A stretch of 64,000 bases of DNA from Forficula auricularia. Lineage: Eukaryota; Arthropoda; Insecta; Dermaptera; Forficulidae. A model generated the notes under the pieces. The model worked only from the letters and a program-made list of their open reading frames with translations, ran no database searches and had not been told where the DNA came from. The position numbers were made by a program, and so were the translations under genes. Location of the stretch: positions 10,511,140 to 10,575,139 of the forward strand of contig JALMQS010000102.1 of assembly GCA_024734495.1 (NCBI GenBank). The letters are read 5' to 3'. Within the stretch, counting starts at the first letter, position 1, and each line of letters starts with the position of its first letter. Below, one piece after another: positions 10,901 through 22,406 of this stretch.

Positions 10901-13900
10901 CTATGATAGATTTATAAATAGAAAGAGAGAATTTCTCCCGAAACGTTTGGAAATTTAATAAACGTTTTGAGATTATTTTTATAAAAAAAAACTTTGCCTG
11001 CCTTCCGCTTGAGTCTAGTTTTGAATTCAATTTTTTTTGCTCATTTTGTTTAAAACTGTCTGAAACGTGGAGAAAAATCATTTTCAACTATGATTTTTTA
11101 TCTATCTGTTTGTGTAGATTAAGATATACGCACGATAACTTAAGAACGAAAAGTCGTAGAAAGTTCGTTCTAATACTGAAATGTTTGTATTTCTAATGCG
11201 GAGAACTGATTAGATTTTGGGCTTTCTAGCTTTAGAACTTCTGGTTCAAAAATCTAGAAAATGTCATTTTTGAAATTATTTTATTGAGATTTTAACGCGA
11301 TAATAATATAGGCATAATTTTGAAATTTAAATTTATTACTAATTCCTTATTAGTGTAAATAAGTTTTCATTTTTTTTCTGTAATTTAATAAATGTGTAGC
11401 CGAGCGATTCTTTTATTAGAATCCGATCGAGGAAAATGTGTAAAAAGGACGCGGATAGAATGGATCTCTCATCCTTTAGAGCTAAGGCATTGCAATGATG
11501 CCAAAGTCCAGACCTTTTTCAATAGCAGTGATTTTTTTAACTTCTATTATTCTAGGAACGGCCTTTTGGCTCTACGTAAGAAAATATTAAATAGAAATGA
11601 ATATCAGTTTTCGATATTTATCATTTAAAATTATTAATTCGCCGAAACTCAAAACAACGTACCGAGCCTTAAAAAGGTTTCACTTTTTTCTCCAATTTCT
11701 CAAAGTAATTTACCCCTTATTTAGACCAAAACGTCCACAGATTTTTCTTATTAAGCAACACTATTAGGTCATTCAATAAGTCCGTAGGATGACACATAGG
11801 CGTTACTAGAATTTTTCCGTATGATTTTTATTTAGTACTAACCTTCAAACGATACGTGTATAAATTTGACAGCAATCTGACTATTGATTCGTGAGTTATA
11901 GCATTTTGTGTGAAGCAACTTTTGTTATTGGAAAAAAAGTGAATTTCGAGTTTTAATAAAGCATTGCTTTTTGATGAAAAAATACAGTGGAAAACAAACA
12001 ATGGCTTGATAAACATTATCCGAAACTCTGCTCCATCGAGACAAATGGTAGAGAAGTGGATTACTGAATTCGCAAACGAATGATGCAGAGCGCAGTGAAC
12101 GCCCAAAAGAGGCTGTTATTCCATAAAACAAAAAAATCCACAAATTGGTTATGAACGATCGCAAATTGAAGGTGCACGAGCTAGCTGACATTGTAACGAT
12201 ATCAGGATGTAGTGTTTTTACCATTTTACACGAACATTTGGGTATGCGAAAGCTCTGTGCAAAGTGGGTGCCTCGTGAGCTCACAGTCGACCAAAAACAA
12301 CAACGAATCGATGCTTCAGAGGAGTGTTTGGCGCTGTTAAACCGCAATAAAATGGATGAGACATGACTTCACTATTACACACCAGAATCCAAAAGAAGTC
12401 CAATGATGAAGTAATCGCTGAAACCGAGACCTATTTTGACGAGAAAGAGAAATTGTACTATAAAAGTGGTATCCAAAATTTGGAAAATCGCTATATTTTG
12501 TATCGCCCTAGAAGGCAACTATGTTGAATAATAAAATCGAGTTTTGTAAAAATTTTGTTTTTTTCTTACTTATCCTACGGACTTATTGAATGACCTGTTA
12601 TATATTTATATCCAACTTAAATGGCAAAAATATTTTTGTAATTGTTGAGCATGATAAAATACAAAAATTAAAGGACAAATGTAGTGAATAAGCGTTTTAT
12701 TCAAGTGTTCCTATTTCCCAATAATGCATTTCTTTAAGCATACTAAAGGATGATAATATATTATATATATTTATTTTTTAGAATTGTAATAAATGGGTCT
12801 GTATTACAAGAGAGAGGAGAAATTGATTTTGAAAATTTTACTGGAGAGAAAAAGTTGCCTGAAATGACCGATGTATGGCAAAATAAAGCATATAATGACT
12901 CGAAATTGGCTCTCTATTATTTTGTAAAGGAATTTGTAAGGCGGAACGAAAAAAAAGGGGTGGATATTTATATATTATGTCCTGGATTTGTTTTCACAAA
13001 CATTGGTCAATATATTAATCTCAAATGGTTTGAGTATATAAAATTGTTGCCAAGAATATATTATTATATGAAAACCGCGAAACAGGTAAATCAAATTGTA
13101 CCATGATATTTAGCATCTAATTAAAAAACACACCTTCTTTTTTCGGAATCAATGTTTATTTATTTATTTTGCTCAAGTAATGGATTCAGTTGAAATTTTA
13201 TTACTTATATTTTTGTTTATTGTGTTTAAAAGTATCTGAAACTTGGAGAAAAATAATTTTCAACCATAATTTTTTTCCTTTCTTTGTATTAAAGTGACAC
13301 TATTAATTTTCAAAGCCGAAAAGTCCTTAGACATTGGTAGCTTCAAAAATTTTTATGATAAAAAATAAAACCGACTTCGAAAAATTAAATGCAACAAATA
13401 AAATATTAAGAACTCAAAAATAAAATAAAATGCACTAAAAGGTATAAAATAATTATCTAATTTAGTTACAACTAAACGATGAAATATTAACATGAAATCA
13501 CTTTTTGAAGTCGGTGCTAAACATACATTTTATGAATCAAACTCGACGGATTTTACTTAGTACGAATGGCGGGTACGCTCACTTATATAGTTTGTTTAGC
13601 ACCGACTTCAAAAAGTGATTTCATGTAAATATTTCGTCGTTTAGTTGTAACTAAATTAGATAATTATTTTATACATTTTAGTGCATTTTATTTTATTTTT
13701 GAGTTCTTATTATTTTATTTGTTTCATTTAATTTTTTTGAAGTCGGTTTTATTTTTTTATAAAAATTATTTTTATTTTTCTCTTTTTAGTGATGTTATTA
13801 ATAGTGACTTAAGATAATACCTTGCATGCATCTCGTAAGAGAAAGCGTCGGGCGAATGAATCAGAAAATGATAATAAAATTCAATTCATAAATATAGAAA

Positions 13901-14685
13901 TTCTCTCAGAAACGTTTGCGGGTTTTAAATGAATGTTTTAAGATTGATTTTTTATAAAAGATTTTATTTATTATAATTTCGATTATTTGCTCATAAGAAT
14001 TGGATATTTACGTTAATTCATCATTGATCATATCATCAGAACTTGACCAAATTAATATGGGACCACCCCTAAGGTACCCTCTTTCCAATATAAAAAGAAT
14101 CATCGAAATCGGTTCATAAACAAAGAAGTTATGCCTAAACAAACAGCAAAAAAGGTCCAATACCAATGAAAAAAAACAGGACCAATCGGAAACTAGACTG
14201 AACCCAATGCAAAAAAATCACCAAAATCGGTTCACAATTAGCGAAGATATCAGGTAACATAGACACAAAAAAAAAATTCAGTCGAATTGAGAACCTCCTC
14301 CTCTTTTGAAGTCGGTTAAAAATACATAAAATCAGAAAAAAAGATCCAATTGTTGTTGTTCCAAACCCGCATTTCATTATATCAGATACTTTATAAAGAA
14401 TATATAAGATTTTGATTTTTCCTTAGTATAAATATTAGATACATTTAAATTAGTATATAATACTATAATGTTGTCTTAAAACTGAAAATAATAATCTTGA
14501 TAATTTTTTAGGGTGCTCAAACAATTCTTAAATGCGCCACAGATCCAAGCCTTGAAAATGTAACTGGATATTTTTTTGAGAATTGTGAAATTTATGATCC
14601 AAAAATAAATATTGACAATCAAACGGCTTTGAAACTGTGGAAATTCAGCGAAAAATATTGCCAAACAAAATCAAAATCGTATTAA
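7970..14685 (+). CDS. Retinol dehydrogenase 11-14-like short-chain dehydrogenase/reductase, 4 exons, 325 aa
   Basis: Exons 7970-8233, 10496-10731, 12782-13085 and 14512-14685 join in phase (978 nt including the stop) with GT-AG introns. It is a membrane-anchored NAD(P)-dependent oxidoreductase of the RDH11/12/13/14 type, expected to interconvert retinal/retinol or lipid aldehydes at ER or mitochondrial membranes (family inference). Residues about 1-18 form a hydrophobic anchor ([16 protein letters not shown]). The cofactor-binding [18 protein letters not shown] lies near residue 43, CRN after it, NNAG and NYLGHF in exon 2, the catalytic Tyr-Lys as YNDSK in exon 3, and PGFVFTNIG after it. The C-terminal exon begins [20 protein letters not shown], typical of the RDH subfamily. 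Substrate cannot be read from the sequence. Introns are packed with transposons: a degraded mariner and a TRIM in intron 1, a mariner in intron 2 and a foldback element in intron 3. A copied splice acceptor at 10398-10399 sits 96 bp upstream of the real exon 2 acceptor. Confidence 0.9.
8262..9480 (-). mobile_element. Degraded mariner-like transposon in dehydrogenase intron 1
   Basis: On the minus strand broken frames give [20 protein letters not shown] and [20 protein letters not shown] (paired helix-turn-helix and linker), [15 protein letters not shown] (first catalytic Asp), and [18 protein letters not shown] (third catalytic Asp), ending [15 protein letters not shown]. The order is that of a mariner transposase with many frameshifts and internal loss. 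Its 3' side is joined to a CCGGGTGAG foldback end at 8262-8310. Confidence 0.8.
9592..10353 (+). mobile_element. TRIM: miniature LTR retrotransposon
   Basis: Two nearly identical LTRs, 9592-9912 (321 bp) and 10038-10353 (316 bp), begin TGTAGCGGCTCGC and end CCTAACA. The 125-bp internal part opens with a tRNA primer-binding-site-like TGGTGACCCCGACGTGAT at 9916 and ends in a polypurine tract (about 10012-10032, AAAAAAAAGGAAAGCAAGGG) directly before the 3' LTR. There is no coding capacity. LTR identity suggests a recent insertion. Flanking bases do not form a target duplication (5' CCCA, 3' AATA). Confidence 0.88.
10354..10412 (+). repeat. Copy of the tectonic exon 5 splice-acceptor region
   Basis: These 59 bases match 30151-30210 with one indel in an A run: the sequence next to the solo LTR, a polypyrimidine tract, TTTTTTAG and the first 13 bases of tectonic exon 5 (TGTACTAATATTA). 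Similarity stops abruptly after 10412. It thus carries a functional-looking acceptor inside a dehydrogenase intron. Confidence 0.85.
11765..12595 (+). mobile_element. Internally deleted mariner, copy 1
   Basis: Terminal repeats GGTCATTCAATAAGTCCGTA and the inverse at the right end (CGGACTTATTGAATGACC). Coding remnants: [19 protein letters not shown] and [20 protein letters not shown] (DNA-binding and linker), a trace of MDET, then a jump to [18 protein letters not shown]. The catalytic core with the second and third Asp is deleted. A second copy with the same deletion lies at 30991. Confidence 0.88.
13369..14319 (+). repeat. GAAGTCGG foldback repeat, copy B
   Basis: Full-length relative of the repeat at 878: AACCGACTTCGAAAAATTAA at the left, inverted arms centred near 13555, and TTTTGAAGTCGGTTAAAAA at the right. 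It occupies most of dehydrogenase intron 3. Confidence 0.78.
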
Positions 14686-14992
14686 ATTTGATCTGGAGTT
14701 ATCTATTGCGGGCTGGCCACCCGTGGTGAATTTAGAAAATTTTCAAGTGTTTTCAACGACGTTTCAGCTTCGAATTTTGAACCCGTCCTTAAGTGAAGTT
14801 AAATATATCTAAACTCAAATAAAATAATTACTATCTGACTTTTCTTATATCTATTATATATGAACCTGATATTGAAGAAAACTATGTGCCTAAATTCCAA
14901 TATAAAAGGATCGTACTGATTATTTGTTAAAGTTAAAATAAAAATTACTGTATTCCAATTATTTTCTATGTATCTACTTTGTAATCTTTATA
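14686..14992. other. 3' region of the dehydrogenase gene
   Basis: A/T-rich with several AATAAA-like hexamers (about 14817 and 14936) that could serve polyadenylation. No coding or repeat signal recognised. Confidence 0.35.
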
Positions 14993-15132
14993 TTATATGC
15001 CAGGGGTGGCCAAAACGTGGCTCGCGAGCCGCATGCGGCTCTTCAGTCAATCTCGTGCGGCTCTTGAACCCTCTTGATTAATACTGATCTTAAAAAGTAT
15101 AATAATTAAATTAAATAAACTGACAAGTTCTG

Positions 15133-15686
15133 ATGCGGCCATCCACTTGACTTTACCATACAACCTGGCACCTCACTTATATTTAATATTTAATAAAATC
15201 ATTTATATTCATTTAGGGGGGAGGGGGTTAGTTTTTGCATTTTTAGACTTCTGGGGGCTCACTGATTATGTATACAAAATTTGGTTGAGTTTGCTCAAAT
15301 GGCCTAGATTTTTAATTTTTAAACCCCCACCCCCTTAATTTTGGGTCGATATGCACCAAAATCTAATCAGCTCTTAATCTCAAAGAACCAAAACTACGTG
15401 TGAAATTTGGTTTTGATATTCACACTAGTTTTTAAGCTAACTCCTCCACAATATTTGGTAACGCACAGACTAACAACAGACATTTTGACAAAACAATTAT
15501 TATTTCGAAAAATATAATTTTTTTTTCGATATTCACTAATTGGGCTTTTTGTAGACCGAAATGCCATGGTTTCTTCCAATTTTTCTAATCAAAATAGTTT
15601 CAGCCGTTTTTTGAGATATTTCGAATAAAAGACCACTTTTTTCATGCACGATTACAATACTTGATCATACCTACCCTGTATGGTAA
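15133..15686 (+). repeat. CCATACAGGG repeat, copy 1
   Basis: Left part GATGCGGCCATCCACTTGAC / TTTACCATACAACCTGG, right part ACGATTACAATACTTGA and CCTGTATGGTAAAGTAAA. A poly-C/poly-G stretch follows the AATTTTTAAACC block. Other copies at 21240, 25056, 43090 (inverted), 47753 and 49104. Unclassified; no coding capacity. Confidence 0.75.
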
Positions 15687-16344
15687 AGTAAAAAATAATA
15701 ATACAAAAATTAAATCTCGTAAAAGCATTTCTCAAAAATAAAATGTTATTTCTTTTTACTTTATCCAATGCGAAGCATGGGAGAAAGTATTGAATCGCTC
15801 TCGCGGCAAGCGCGACTTCAAAGGGTCCTCAGGTAAAGACTACGGAACCCATAGACTCAATTAAGGTCACAAATTGAAGTATTCAATGAGATTGAATTTT
15901 AGCACGTGACGGTTTTGCCAAAAATTAGCTGGAATCTCGCCGAGAGGCCAAAAAGTGCCATTTTTTTGGAAGTGCGTGGTGATGGATGGATGGATGTATG
16001 TTATCGTTTTTTTCGTCCACGAATTTTTCCACACCGTTGCACCGATTGAATTGAAATTGAAAACCTACCAGTATTTTAACAAAATGATTAGTTTTTGGTA
16101 CATATCAGTCCACAAACATTAGTACTTTATTTCAGTACTTTTTTAGTTTTTTCTAAATATCTTGAAAATGACTTAACCAATTTTGATGAAATTTAATATC
16201 CTAATTAAGTACCTTGGGGACCACAAAAAAGGTTAAATAAAGTTTTTAGTAAAATTATATTTTTAAAGTACTTTACTCAAGAACATATTAATATTTCAAA
16301 TGAATTTGGATAAAGTTTAGCAACGATCCGTTGCAGTTTATTTT

Positions 16345-16800
16345 GTTACCTCATATCTCCGCCAATTGTCAACCGATTTTGAAAAATTTTTTTGCATTGG
16401 GTCCAGTCTAGCTTCCGATTGGTCCCATTTTTTTTCGATTTTTTTTTCATAGGTATTAGACCTTTTTTTTAGGGTTTAGGTTTGTTTAGACCTAACCTCT
16501 TTGTTTATGAACCGATTTCGATGGTTCTTTTTTTATCCGAAAGAGGGTGTCTTAGGGATGGTGTCATATTAATTTGGTCAAGTTCTGATGATATGATCAC
16601 TATTAATAACATCACTAAAAAGAGAAAAATAAAAATAATTTTAAGAAAAAAATAAAACCGACTTCAAAAAATTAAATGCAACAAATAAAATACACTAAAA
16701 GGTATAAAATAATTATTATCTTATTTAGTTACAACTAAACGACCAAATATTAACATGAAATTACTTTTTGAAGTCGGTGCCAAACATATACCTTTTATGA
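16345..16800 (-). repeat. GAAGTCGG foldback repeat, copy C (inverted, partial)
   Basis: Runs in the reverse orientation: AACCGATTTTGAAAAATTTT, AACCGATTTCGATGGTTCTT, then AAACCGACTTCAAAAAATTA and the first arm to GAAGTCGGTGCCAAACATA. Truncated after the first arm. Confidence 0.7.
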
Positions 16801-17021
16801 ATCGCACTCGACGGATCTTATTATTGTAATTGAACACTAATGTTATGAAGTAAGTAGAGCAAAAAATAAATGTTACTTCATTTATATTTTATAAAATAAA
16901 AAATGTTTCTTTTTTTTAATAAACCATTAATTAATCCCCAAACAATGTGGCTCGCTTTGAATCAGTTTTATAAATTTGCGGCTCCCAAAGTTAAGGTTAG
17001 TGGCCACTCCCTGATATATGC

Positions 17022-17488
17022 TTATGATATCTTAAATTCCTATTATGTATTTTTTGAGTTATCAATATAAACGCATTTTAATATTACTGTTTTTTTTTTT
17101 ATTAAACTTTATTTTAGAGTCCTGATGTGACTGACTTACTCTATCTGATTTCTATTCGCTAAGATCTTTCAAAGGATAGAGTATAGATAACTATATAACG
17201 TTTCGATTTTTTTATTTTTATTTTCTCCATTTTCCAATCGGAAGTTCTGAAGCTAAAGAACCCCAATTCTTATCAGTAGGTACTTAGTAAATAAATACAC
17301 CTGATCAAACTTTCTATTTATTTCATTCCGATATTCACGATTTATTTGTTTATAGTTGCTTTATATCATTTCTTAAAGCATCTATTTTTTCAAATTTCTT
17401 AAAATAAAAGAAGAAATTTTCCAGAGACGTTTGGATTTTAAATAAACGTTTTATGATTTTTTTTTACATAAAAGATTAGTATTTATTT
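17022..17488. other. A/T-rich gap, no gene seen
   Basis: Contains a degenerate GAAATTTTCCAGAGACGTTTGG motif around 17414-17435, resembling the degraded hammerhead-like cores near 10930 and 36500. Nothing else recognisable. Confidence 0.3.
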
Positions 17489-17490
17489 AT

Positions 17491-18644
17491 CTATCTACTC
17501 TTATTAAACGAGCAAAAATTGTTATATTTATATATTTGTATATATATATTTATATATTTGTATCTTAGTTCTATTTTGAAAACGGCTCTACTGATTTTGA
17601 TGAAACAAATTCTATTAACAAGTTTTGAGGATGAGAAAACGATCTGGCTAGGTCTGACCTCGACAAATTTCATCTTAATTGATCTTTTCTTAATTAAAGT
17701 AATTATTGATAGATGAAAATCTCAATAAAAAGTTTGTTTACATTTTTTTCAATTATCTTTTATTTTTAATTGGTTTTTTTAATTTTAAAACCCACTAATA
17801 GGTTATGGTGCAAATATTGTAATATACTTATATATAAAAATTAGGAATTTTTTTTTGTGAATTCGAGAACGGGGGATTAGGAATAATTATCGAAAAAGAG
17901 TTTTATTTAATTAGTTTTTTCCTCTTATTAAAACAAGGACTAAAAAGATGATCAAGGACAGTCGATGGTGGAGAAGTAATCTCCGGAGTCGAAGCTCAAT
18001 ACAATGTAAACATTAATTCATGTAAAATAATTGGTTTAAAAAATTTATAAAAAAAGAATTTTTTTGTTTTTAATCAAAAGGTGTGGGGTGGGGGGGGGGT
18101 GGGGATAGGCTAGGTGGTAGCGTGTCAGCCTGCTAACCAAGCGGGACCCGGGTTCGAATCCGGACTCGAGGCATCCGGCTAAAATCTGACCCCCCTCGGG
18201 GTAGGGACAAATTCAAATAAAATAAATAGTATCGTAAATTGGCTTATGGCTAGAAAGGCCGAAAAGCAAAAACAAAACAAAAAAAAAACAGGTGTCTAAA
18301 TCATAACAAAACTGGTGTGTTTACAAATAAAAAGTGGTTCAAATGGCTTTTTTTTTATATAACTTGGAAACAAATCTTATTTAATTTCATGTTTTTATTT
18401 CAGATCCTATACGATTATTTTTTTATTATGTTTATCAATATGAACGAATGTGGGCAAATTGGTGTACGAGTAAACAAATATACACATAATATGTAGACCA
18501 AAGCTAGAAATACAAAAACTGGGTGCGGGGTGGGGTGGATGTGGGAGGTCTAGAGGTGGGGTGCAGTTGTGGGGGCGAGGTGTGGGGTTTCGGAGGGGGG
18601 GGGGGGGTCAGGGGTTACCGTGCACGCTCGGTGACTCCAGGTAC
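17491..18644 (+). mobile_element. Helentron/HINE-like element, copy 3, with a nested SINE
   Basis: 5' end TCTACTCTTATTAAACGAGC, one stem-loop unit of the 220-bp repeat (about 17880-18040), a G-rich tract with a run of more than ten G near 18600, and the 3' end CGCTCGGTGACTCCAGGTA. A tRNA-related SINE interrupts it at 18095-18290. Confidence 0.6.
18095..18290 (+). repeat. tRNA-Ser-derived SINE
   Basis: Box A-like TAGGCTAGGTGGTAGCG, an anticodon arm with loop CTGCTAA (GCT, serine) and box B GGTTCGAATCC form a cloverleaf-like 5' head; it continues into an unrelated body with GACAAATTCAAATAAAATAA and an A-rich AAACAAAAC tail. The acceptor stem does not close, so it is a SINE and not a working tRNA gene. 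Confidence 0.75.
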
Positions 18645-19012
18645 TATTTATAATACAATCAATAATTTTTTTTCAATATAATTATGTATATTTATGAGTA
18701 TATGTTTATTTGCATCAAGCAGAGAACAACCTCATCATTTTCTCTTAATAAACATTTTATGAAATATTATCTTTTCTTTATGTCAGATATTTTAAAATCT
18801 ATTTTTTCCTCCTAATTTCCAACATTTAATCATTAATTATTATTAGAATTATTTCAGTGTGAATGAATTCAAACTAAAACCGCTTGTATAGAATGCATTT
18901 CACGGTGGTTGGCCGTTGCCTAGCAACTAAATTTCAAACAATTCCAAATTAGTTTTTCTTGACAATTTATTTACAAACATAGAAATATATATTCTTAGGC
19001 CATTAATGTCTG
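18645..19012. other. Upstream region of B9D2
   Basis: Holds an A/T-rich stretch and, close to the start codon, GGTTGGCCGTTGCCTAGCAACT at about 18908-18929. GTTGCCTAGCAAC is a perfect X-box-like inverted repeat with the RFX half-sites GTTGCC and GGCAAC/AGCAAC. RFX sites drive ciliary genes in animals, so this is the best candidate for B9D2/tectonic regulation. Confidence 0.65.
18912..18928. promoter_or_regulatory. Candidate X-box (RFX site) upstream of B9D2
   Basis: The sequence GTTGCCTAGCAAC matches the RFX consensus GTNRCC-N-RGYAAC class: half-site GTTGCC, then TAGCAAC, about 90-100 bp before the B9D2 ATG at 19013. RFX transcription factors control ciliary transition-zone genes such as B9D2 in worms, flies and vertebrates. 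Position and match are seen; regulation is inferred. Confidence 0.7.
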
Positions 19013-22000
19013 ATGGCAGAAGTGCATATTCTAGGCCAATTAGTTAGCGCGAGCGAATTTCCCAATTCCAGCCTGTTCTGCAAGTGGGGTATCCATGCTG
19101 GAGGCGGCTGGAGAGTAATTGCAGGCGCCAGAGAGGGACAGACCCAAGTGGACAATCCAGAATATGAACCAATCGCTTATTGGTGTCATCCAATAGATAT
19201 TCATTTTGCTACCAAAGGAATACAAGGTCTTTTTAATATTACAACTCTTCCAATAGAATAGTTTTAGCTAAGAATAGGTTCATAAGTTTCCTGTATTTGA
19301 TTCGATCGTGAATCGAATGCAGGTGATTTTTGTCAAATATCAAGTGAAAATAATATCCGAATTTATATATTTCTAACTTGAAATAATGAAGTTAAATAGA
19401 TTTATAATTTTCTCATTAAAATATCAAAAAATAATAAGATTACAAATTCATTTGGTGATCCATATCAGTGTTTGATATAAAAAGCTAAACGCGAAATGAT
19501 GCTGGATTATAGGTAAATGGATCATATTTTTTTTTTTTTTTTTTTTTAATGCAATCGAATGCAAGAAGGGGTGCACCAGTAAAGATGTAGCCCCTATGGA
19601 TCTCGAAAAGACCCTTGCATTACCGAAGAGAAGGGAAAGTTGATTAAGTGAGAGGGTGTAGACGTAGGTGTCTATGCACACTGGTTTTGAAGGTTTGAAG
19701 ATCATAGGTGCTGGGAAAGATAGAGGCTGGGAGAGAGTTCCAGTTCCTTGAAGTCATGGGGATATATGTATTCGCGAATGAAGTGGTCCGGCACTTTTCT
19801 AATTTGACCGCAAAAGAGTGTTGGGAGTCGGCAAAACGTGTGCTGCGTGCAAAGCATGCTTTGGGGGGAATTATTGATTTTATCTCATCAGAGCACCTGC
19901 AGTGATAGTATCTATAGAAAAGGGAAAGGGCGGAGACATCTCTTCGATGAGCCAGCGAGTCGAGGGAGTCGGTGAGGGTAGAATCGTCAATTAGCCTGAC
20001 GGCTCGTTTCTGAATTGCATCGAGGGTAGCAAGAGAATATTTTGACGCTCCCCTCCACAGATGAGAGCCGTATTCGAGACAGGGGCGGATTTGGGCCTTG
20101 TAGATGGTGAGAAGTTGTGGGGGGTTTGTAAAATCGCTTGGACCTGAATAAGAAGCCAATCTTCCTTGCTGCAGATTTCGCTACAGAGGAGATGTGTTCA
20201 TTCCAAGACAGGTCAGATGCGACAGAGACGCCCAACATGGATAGGCTGTCACACATTTTCAGGGTATTCGAATCGAAGTGAATATCAGGGAAATCTCTAT
20301 TTTCGCGCCTAGAAATTAGACAACATTGAGTCTTATTTGAATTAAAGTTAACTAAATTTTGAGAGCCCCATTTATTCAGTTTGTCTAGGTCGAGAGTAAT
20401 TGAGGAGGCAATATTGATTCGATTATTCGGGAGAGAGGGTTTGCCGTGTAGAGTGCTATCGTCGGCGTAACAATGAGTGGGGTTTGCCGTTTGATCAATA
20501 AGGTCGTTTAATATAAATAAGGAAGAGTGTGGAGGAGATATCTTTTTCATTCTCTCTTGGTCCAGACTTAAGATTCAGCAGACTCTAATAGCCTCAACCA
20601 GCAGTAGTCTCGCGATATATATCTTGTTTAAAAAGCGCGATCAAAACAATTCTCGTTAACGTGTTAATTATTCACAAAGAGAAACAAAGATGTTGTCCTC
20701 TGCTTGATGCAAATAAACATACACACATATATATCGAGATGATATATCTGTATATATATTATTTATTTGTTTGAGACTATAGTTTCGAAGACTTGGTCTT
20801 CATCATCAGTCTTTCTTCAATTATAAATGTTTTTCATGGAGTCAATATCTATATGATATATGATATTGACTCCATGAAAAACATTTATAGTTGAAGAAAG
20901 ACTGATGATGAAGACCAAGTTCGAAACTATAGTCTCAAACAAATAAATAATATATATACAGATATACCATCTCGATATATATGTGTGATGTTTATTTGCA
21001 TCAAGCAGAGGACAACCTCTTTGTTTCTCTTTGTGAATCAACAACTCTGCTACTCTCGGCAAAACAAAAACTTTTCAATTAAGTGTTAATTATTCTTTCA
21101 TATATTAATGAGAAAATTATAAATTTATAGGTTCCACTAAAATTTTATGAATATCAAAAATAGGCGCTGATTTATTTTATTTTATTTATTTATCTATTTG
21201 TTTATCTTGTATCTATTAGCAACTCTTGTATAGGTATATATTTATAGCTCGTCCACAAAAATTTGGTAACGCACAGACTAACAGACAACCAGACTAATTA
21301 ACAGACATTTTGACAAAACAATTATTATCTCGAAAAATATAATTTTTTCGATGTTCACTTATTAGAGCTTTTTTGTAGACCGAAATGCCATGAAGATTAT
21401 CTACTCAAATAACTCGCTTAAGAATAGGCCATTCCCTCACTCCCGCCTATTTAAACAAAATTGGCGTGAGGGAGGATCCATTCTGTGGCTGTGATCATCT
21501 CTCTTAATGGAGATATCAATCATATATATTTGGGATGCAATATAAATGTGGAAAAAATCAATCGGCTCTATTTGGAGATCAGCAAAGAGGTTGCGTTTCC
21601 CACAAACATGAACATTTTACTGTCCTTCGAAAATCAAGAAATAAAATTATCAAATAAGATATTAAAACATATTTTAGCTATCGGGCCTCTAACCAAATAT
21701 GACTAAAACTAAATAGAATTAAATAATTAAAATTTTCAAGAAATGCAAAATTATATATTAAATTGAAAAAAAAAAAAAAAGATAATATACTTATGTGCTG
21801 TCTAAATGGGCTATGTTCCCGAGGACAATAAATAAAATAAAAAAAAAAAAATGCCATGATTTCGCTCAATTTTTTTAATCAAAATACTTTCTACCGTTTT
21901 TGAGATATTTCGAAAAAGAAGGAAAAAAATACTTTTTTCATGCACGATTACAATACTTGACCATACCCTGTATGGTAAAGTAATAAATACGAAAAGAAAG

Positions 22001-22399
22001 GTCAATTTAAATCTTAGATCTTGGTAGATATCTATATGTTTTTAGTATATGTCAGAAGGGTAATTTAAATATAATTTTTTTTTAGGCTGGCCAAAAATAC
22101 ATTTGCAAGTGTATCATTTGGATTCTTATGGTCGGACAGAACTGTATGGATATGGTTTTTGCCACATTCCTACCTCGCCAGGGAATCATCGATTGGACTG
22201 TGTGACTTGGCGACCTGTTGGCTCATTCAAGGATCTCTTCACGCAATATTTTCTTGGTGGTGGAATTCAACTGAAATCCCCGGATTTGATTTACTCCGGT
22301 TCTGACCGATATCGCCTTCAAACCCAGACAATGGGCGTTGTACATTTAGACATTAATATAATTTTAAAAAATTTCGCCAAGTTTGGTGTAGAAAATTAA
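19013..22399 (+). CDS. B9D2: B9 domain-containing protein 2, 2 exons, 175 aa
   Basis: Exon 1 is 19013-19226 and exon 2 is 22086-22399; the intron begins GTCTTT and ends TTTAG, splitting a glycine codon (phase 1). The 175-aa product has exactly the length of vertebrate B9D2. B9D2 is a core subunit of the MKS/B9 complex at the ciliary transition zone, where it gates entry of membrane proteins into cilia. Recognised segments are [70 protein letters not shown], the TWRPVGS block and the terminal [20 protein letters not shown]2-like B9 fold spans the whole protein. The next gene, tectonic, starts 7 nt after the stop; both act in the same complex, so one transcript may serve both. The intron carries a reverse-oriented LINE, a palindromic repeat and a truncated LINE insertion. 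Confidence 0.95.
19529..20568 (-). mobile_element. 5'-truncated LINE (jockey/CR1 type) with poly-A tail, in B9D2 intron
   Basis: Read on the minus strand: [20 protein letters not shown] has the RT catalytic YADD, then [60 protein letters not shown] and the terminal [20 protein letters not shown], typical of CR1/jockey-like RT C-termini. One frameshift lies at about 20100-20110. The element ends in an A tail (T run at 19530-19549 on the plus strand). It is cut at the 5' end near 20568 and sits inside another repeat whose parts flank it (19270-19440 and 20560-20690). Confidence 0.88.
20700..21030. repeat. Palindrome carrying two hammerhead-like motifs
   Basis: Near-perfect inverted repeat centred close to 20858, with arms containing ATCATATCAT-like centre, GACTCCATGAAAAACATT and TATAGTCTCAAACAAATAAA. 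The outermost arms read ACATATATATCGAGATG and its inverse. Each arm holds a CTGATGATGAAGACCAAG...GAAACTATAGTC core. A single arm of the same family recurs at 57550-57740. Confidence 0.8.
20771..20815 (-). ncRNA. Hammerhead-ribozyme-like motif in the palindrome
   Basis: Minus strand: CTGATGA (20809-20803), one extra T, perfect stem GAAGAC/GTCTTC with CAA loop, GAA, then ACTATAGT followed by C. ACTA/TAGT is self-complementary and would be stem III without a loop, so a dimer may be needed for activity. Core folds exactly as a hammerhead apart from the extra base after CTGATGA. Confidence 0.45.
21240..21978 (+). repeat. CCATACAGGG repeat, copy 2, split by a LINE insertion
   Basis: Left piece 21240-21393 (CTCGTCCACAAAAATTTGG to GAAATGCCATGA) and right piece from 21851 (ATGCCATGATTTCGCTC to TACCCTGTATGGTAAAGTA). 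The duplicated ATGCCATGA marks the LINE insertion between them. Confidence 0.8.
21394..21849 (+). mobile_element. 5'-truncated LINE insertion with target-site duplication
   Basis: The coding remnant [20 protein letters not shown] resembles the C-terminal Cys/His zinc-binding region of R1/jockey/I-type LINE proteins, ending [10 protein letters not shown] and a stop. After two A-rich stretches it ends in poly-A at 21838-21850. AAATGCCATGA at 21383-21393 is repeated as ATGCCATGA after the A tail, the target duplication. Confidence 0.75.
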
Positions 22400-22406
22400 T
22401 TCTACA

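Larger units (their letters stand above)
15001..17013. mobile_element. hAT-type transposon remnant with nested repeats
   Basis: Ends CAGGGGTGGCCAAAACGTGG and TTAGTGGCCACTCCCTG are imperfect terminal inverted repeats of hAT type, with sub-terminal GTGGCTCGC and GCGGCTC motifs. Flanks TTATATGC (14993-15000) and ATATATGC (17014-17021) form an 8-bp target duplication with one mismatch. No transposase remains; the inside is occupied by a CCATACAGGG element (15133-15686) and a GAAGTCGG repeat (16345-16800). Confidence 0.8.

Noticed and set aside
18105..18180. tRNA-Ser (GCT) gene
   Set aside because: Acceptor stem does not pair and the sequence runs straight into a SINE body with an A-rich tail.
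20817..21062. 81-codon minus-strand frame ending in [20 protein letters not shown] start
   Set aside because: Falls in the palindrome 20700-21030; the N-terminal part is a common repeat translation.
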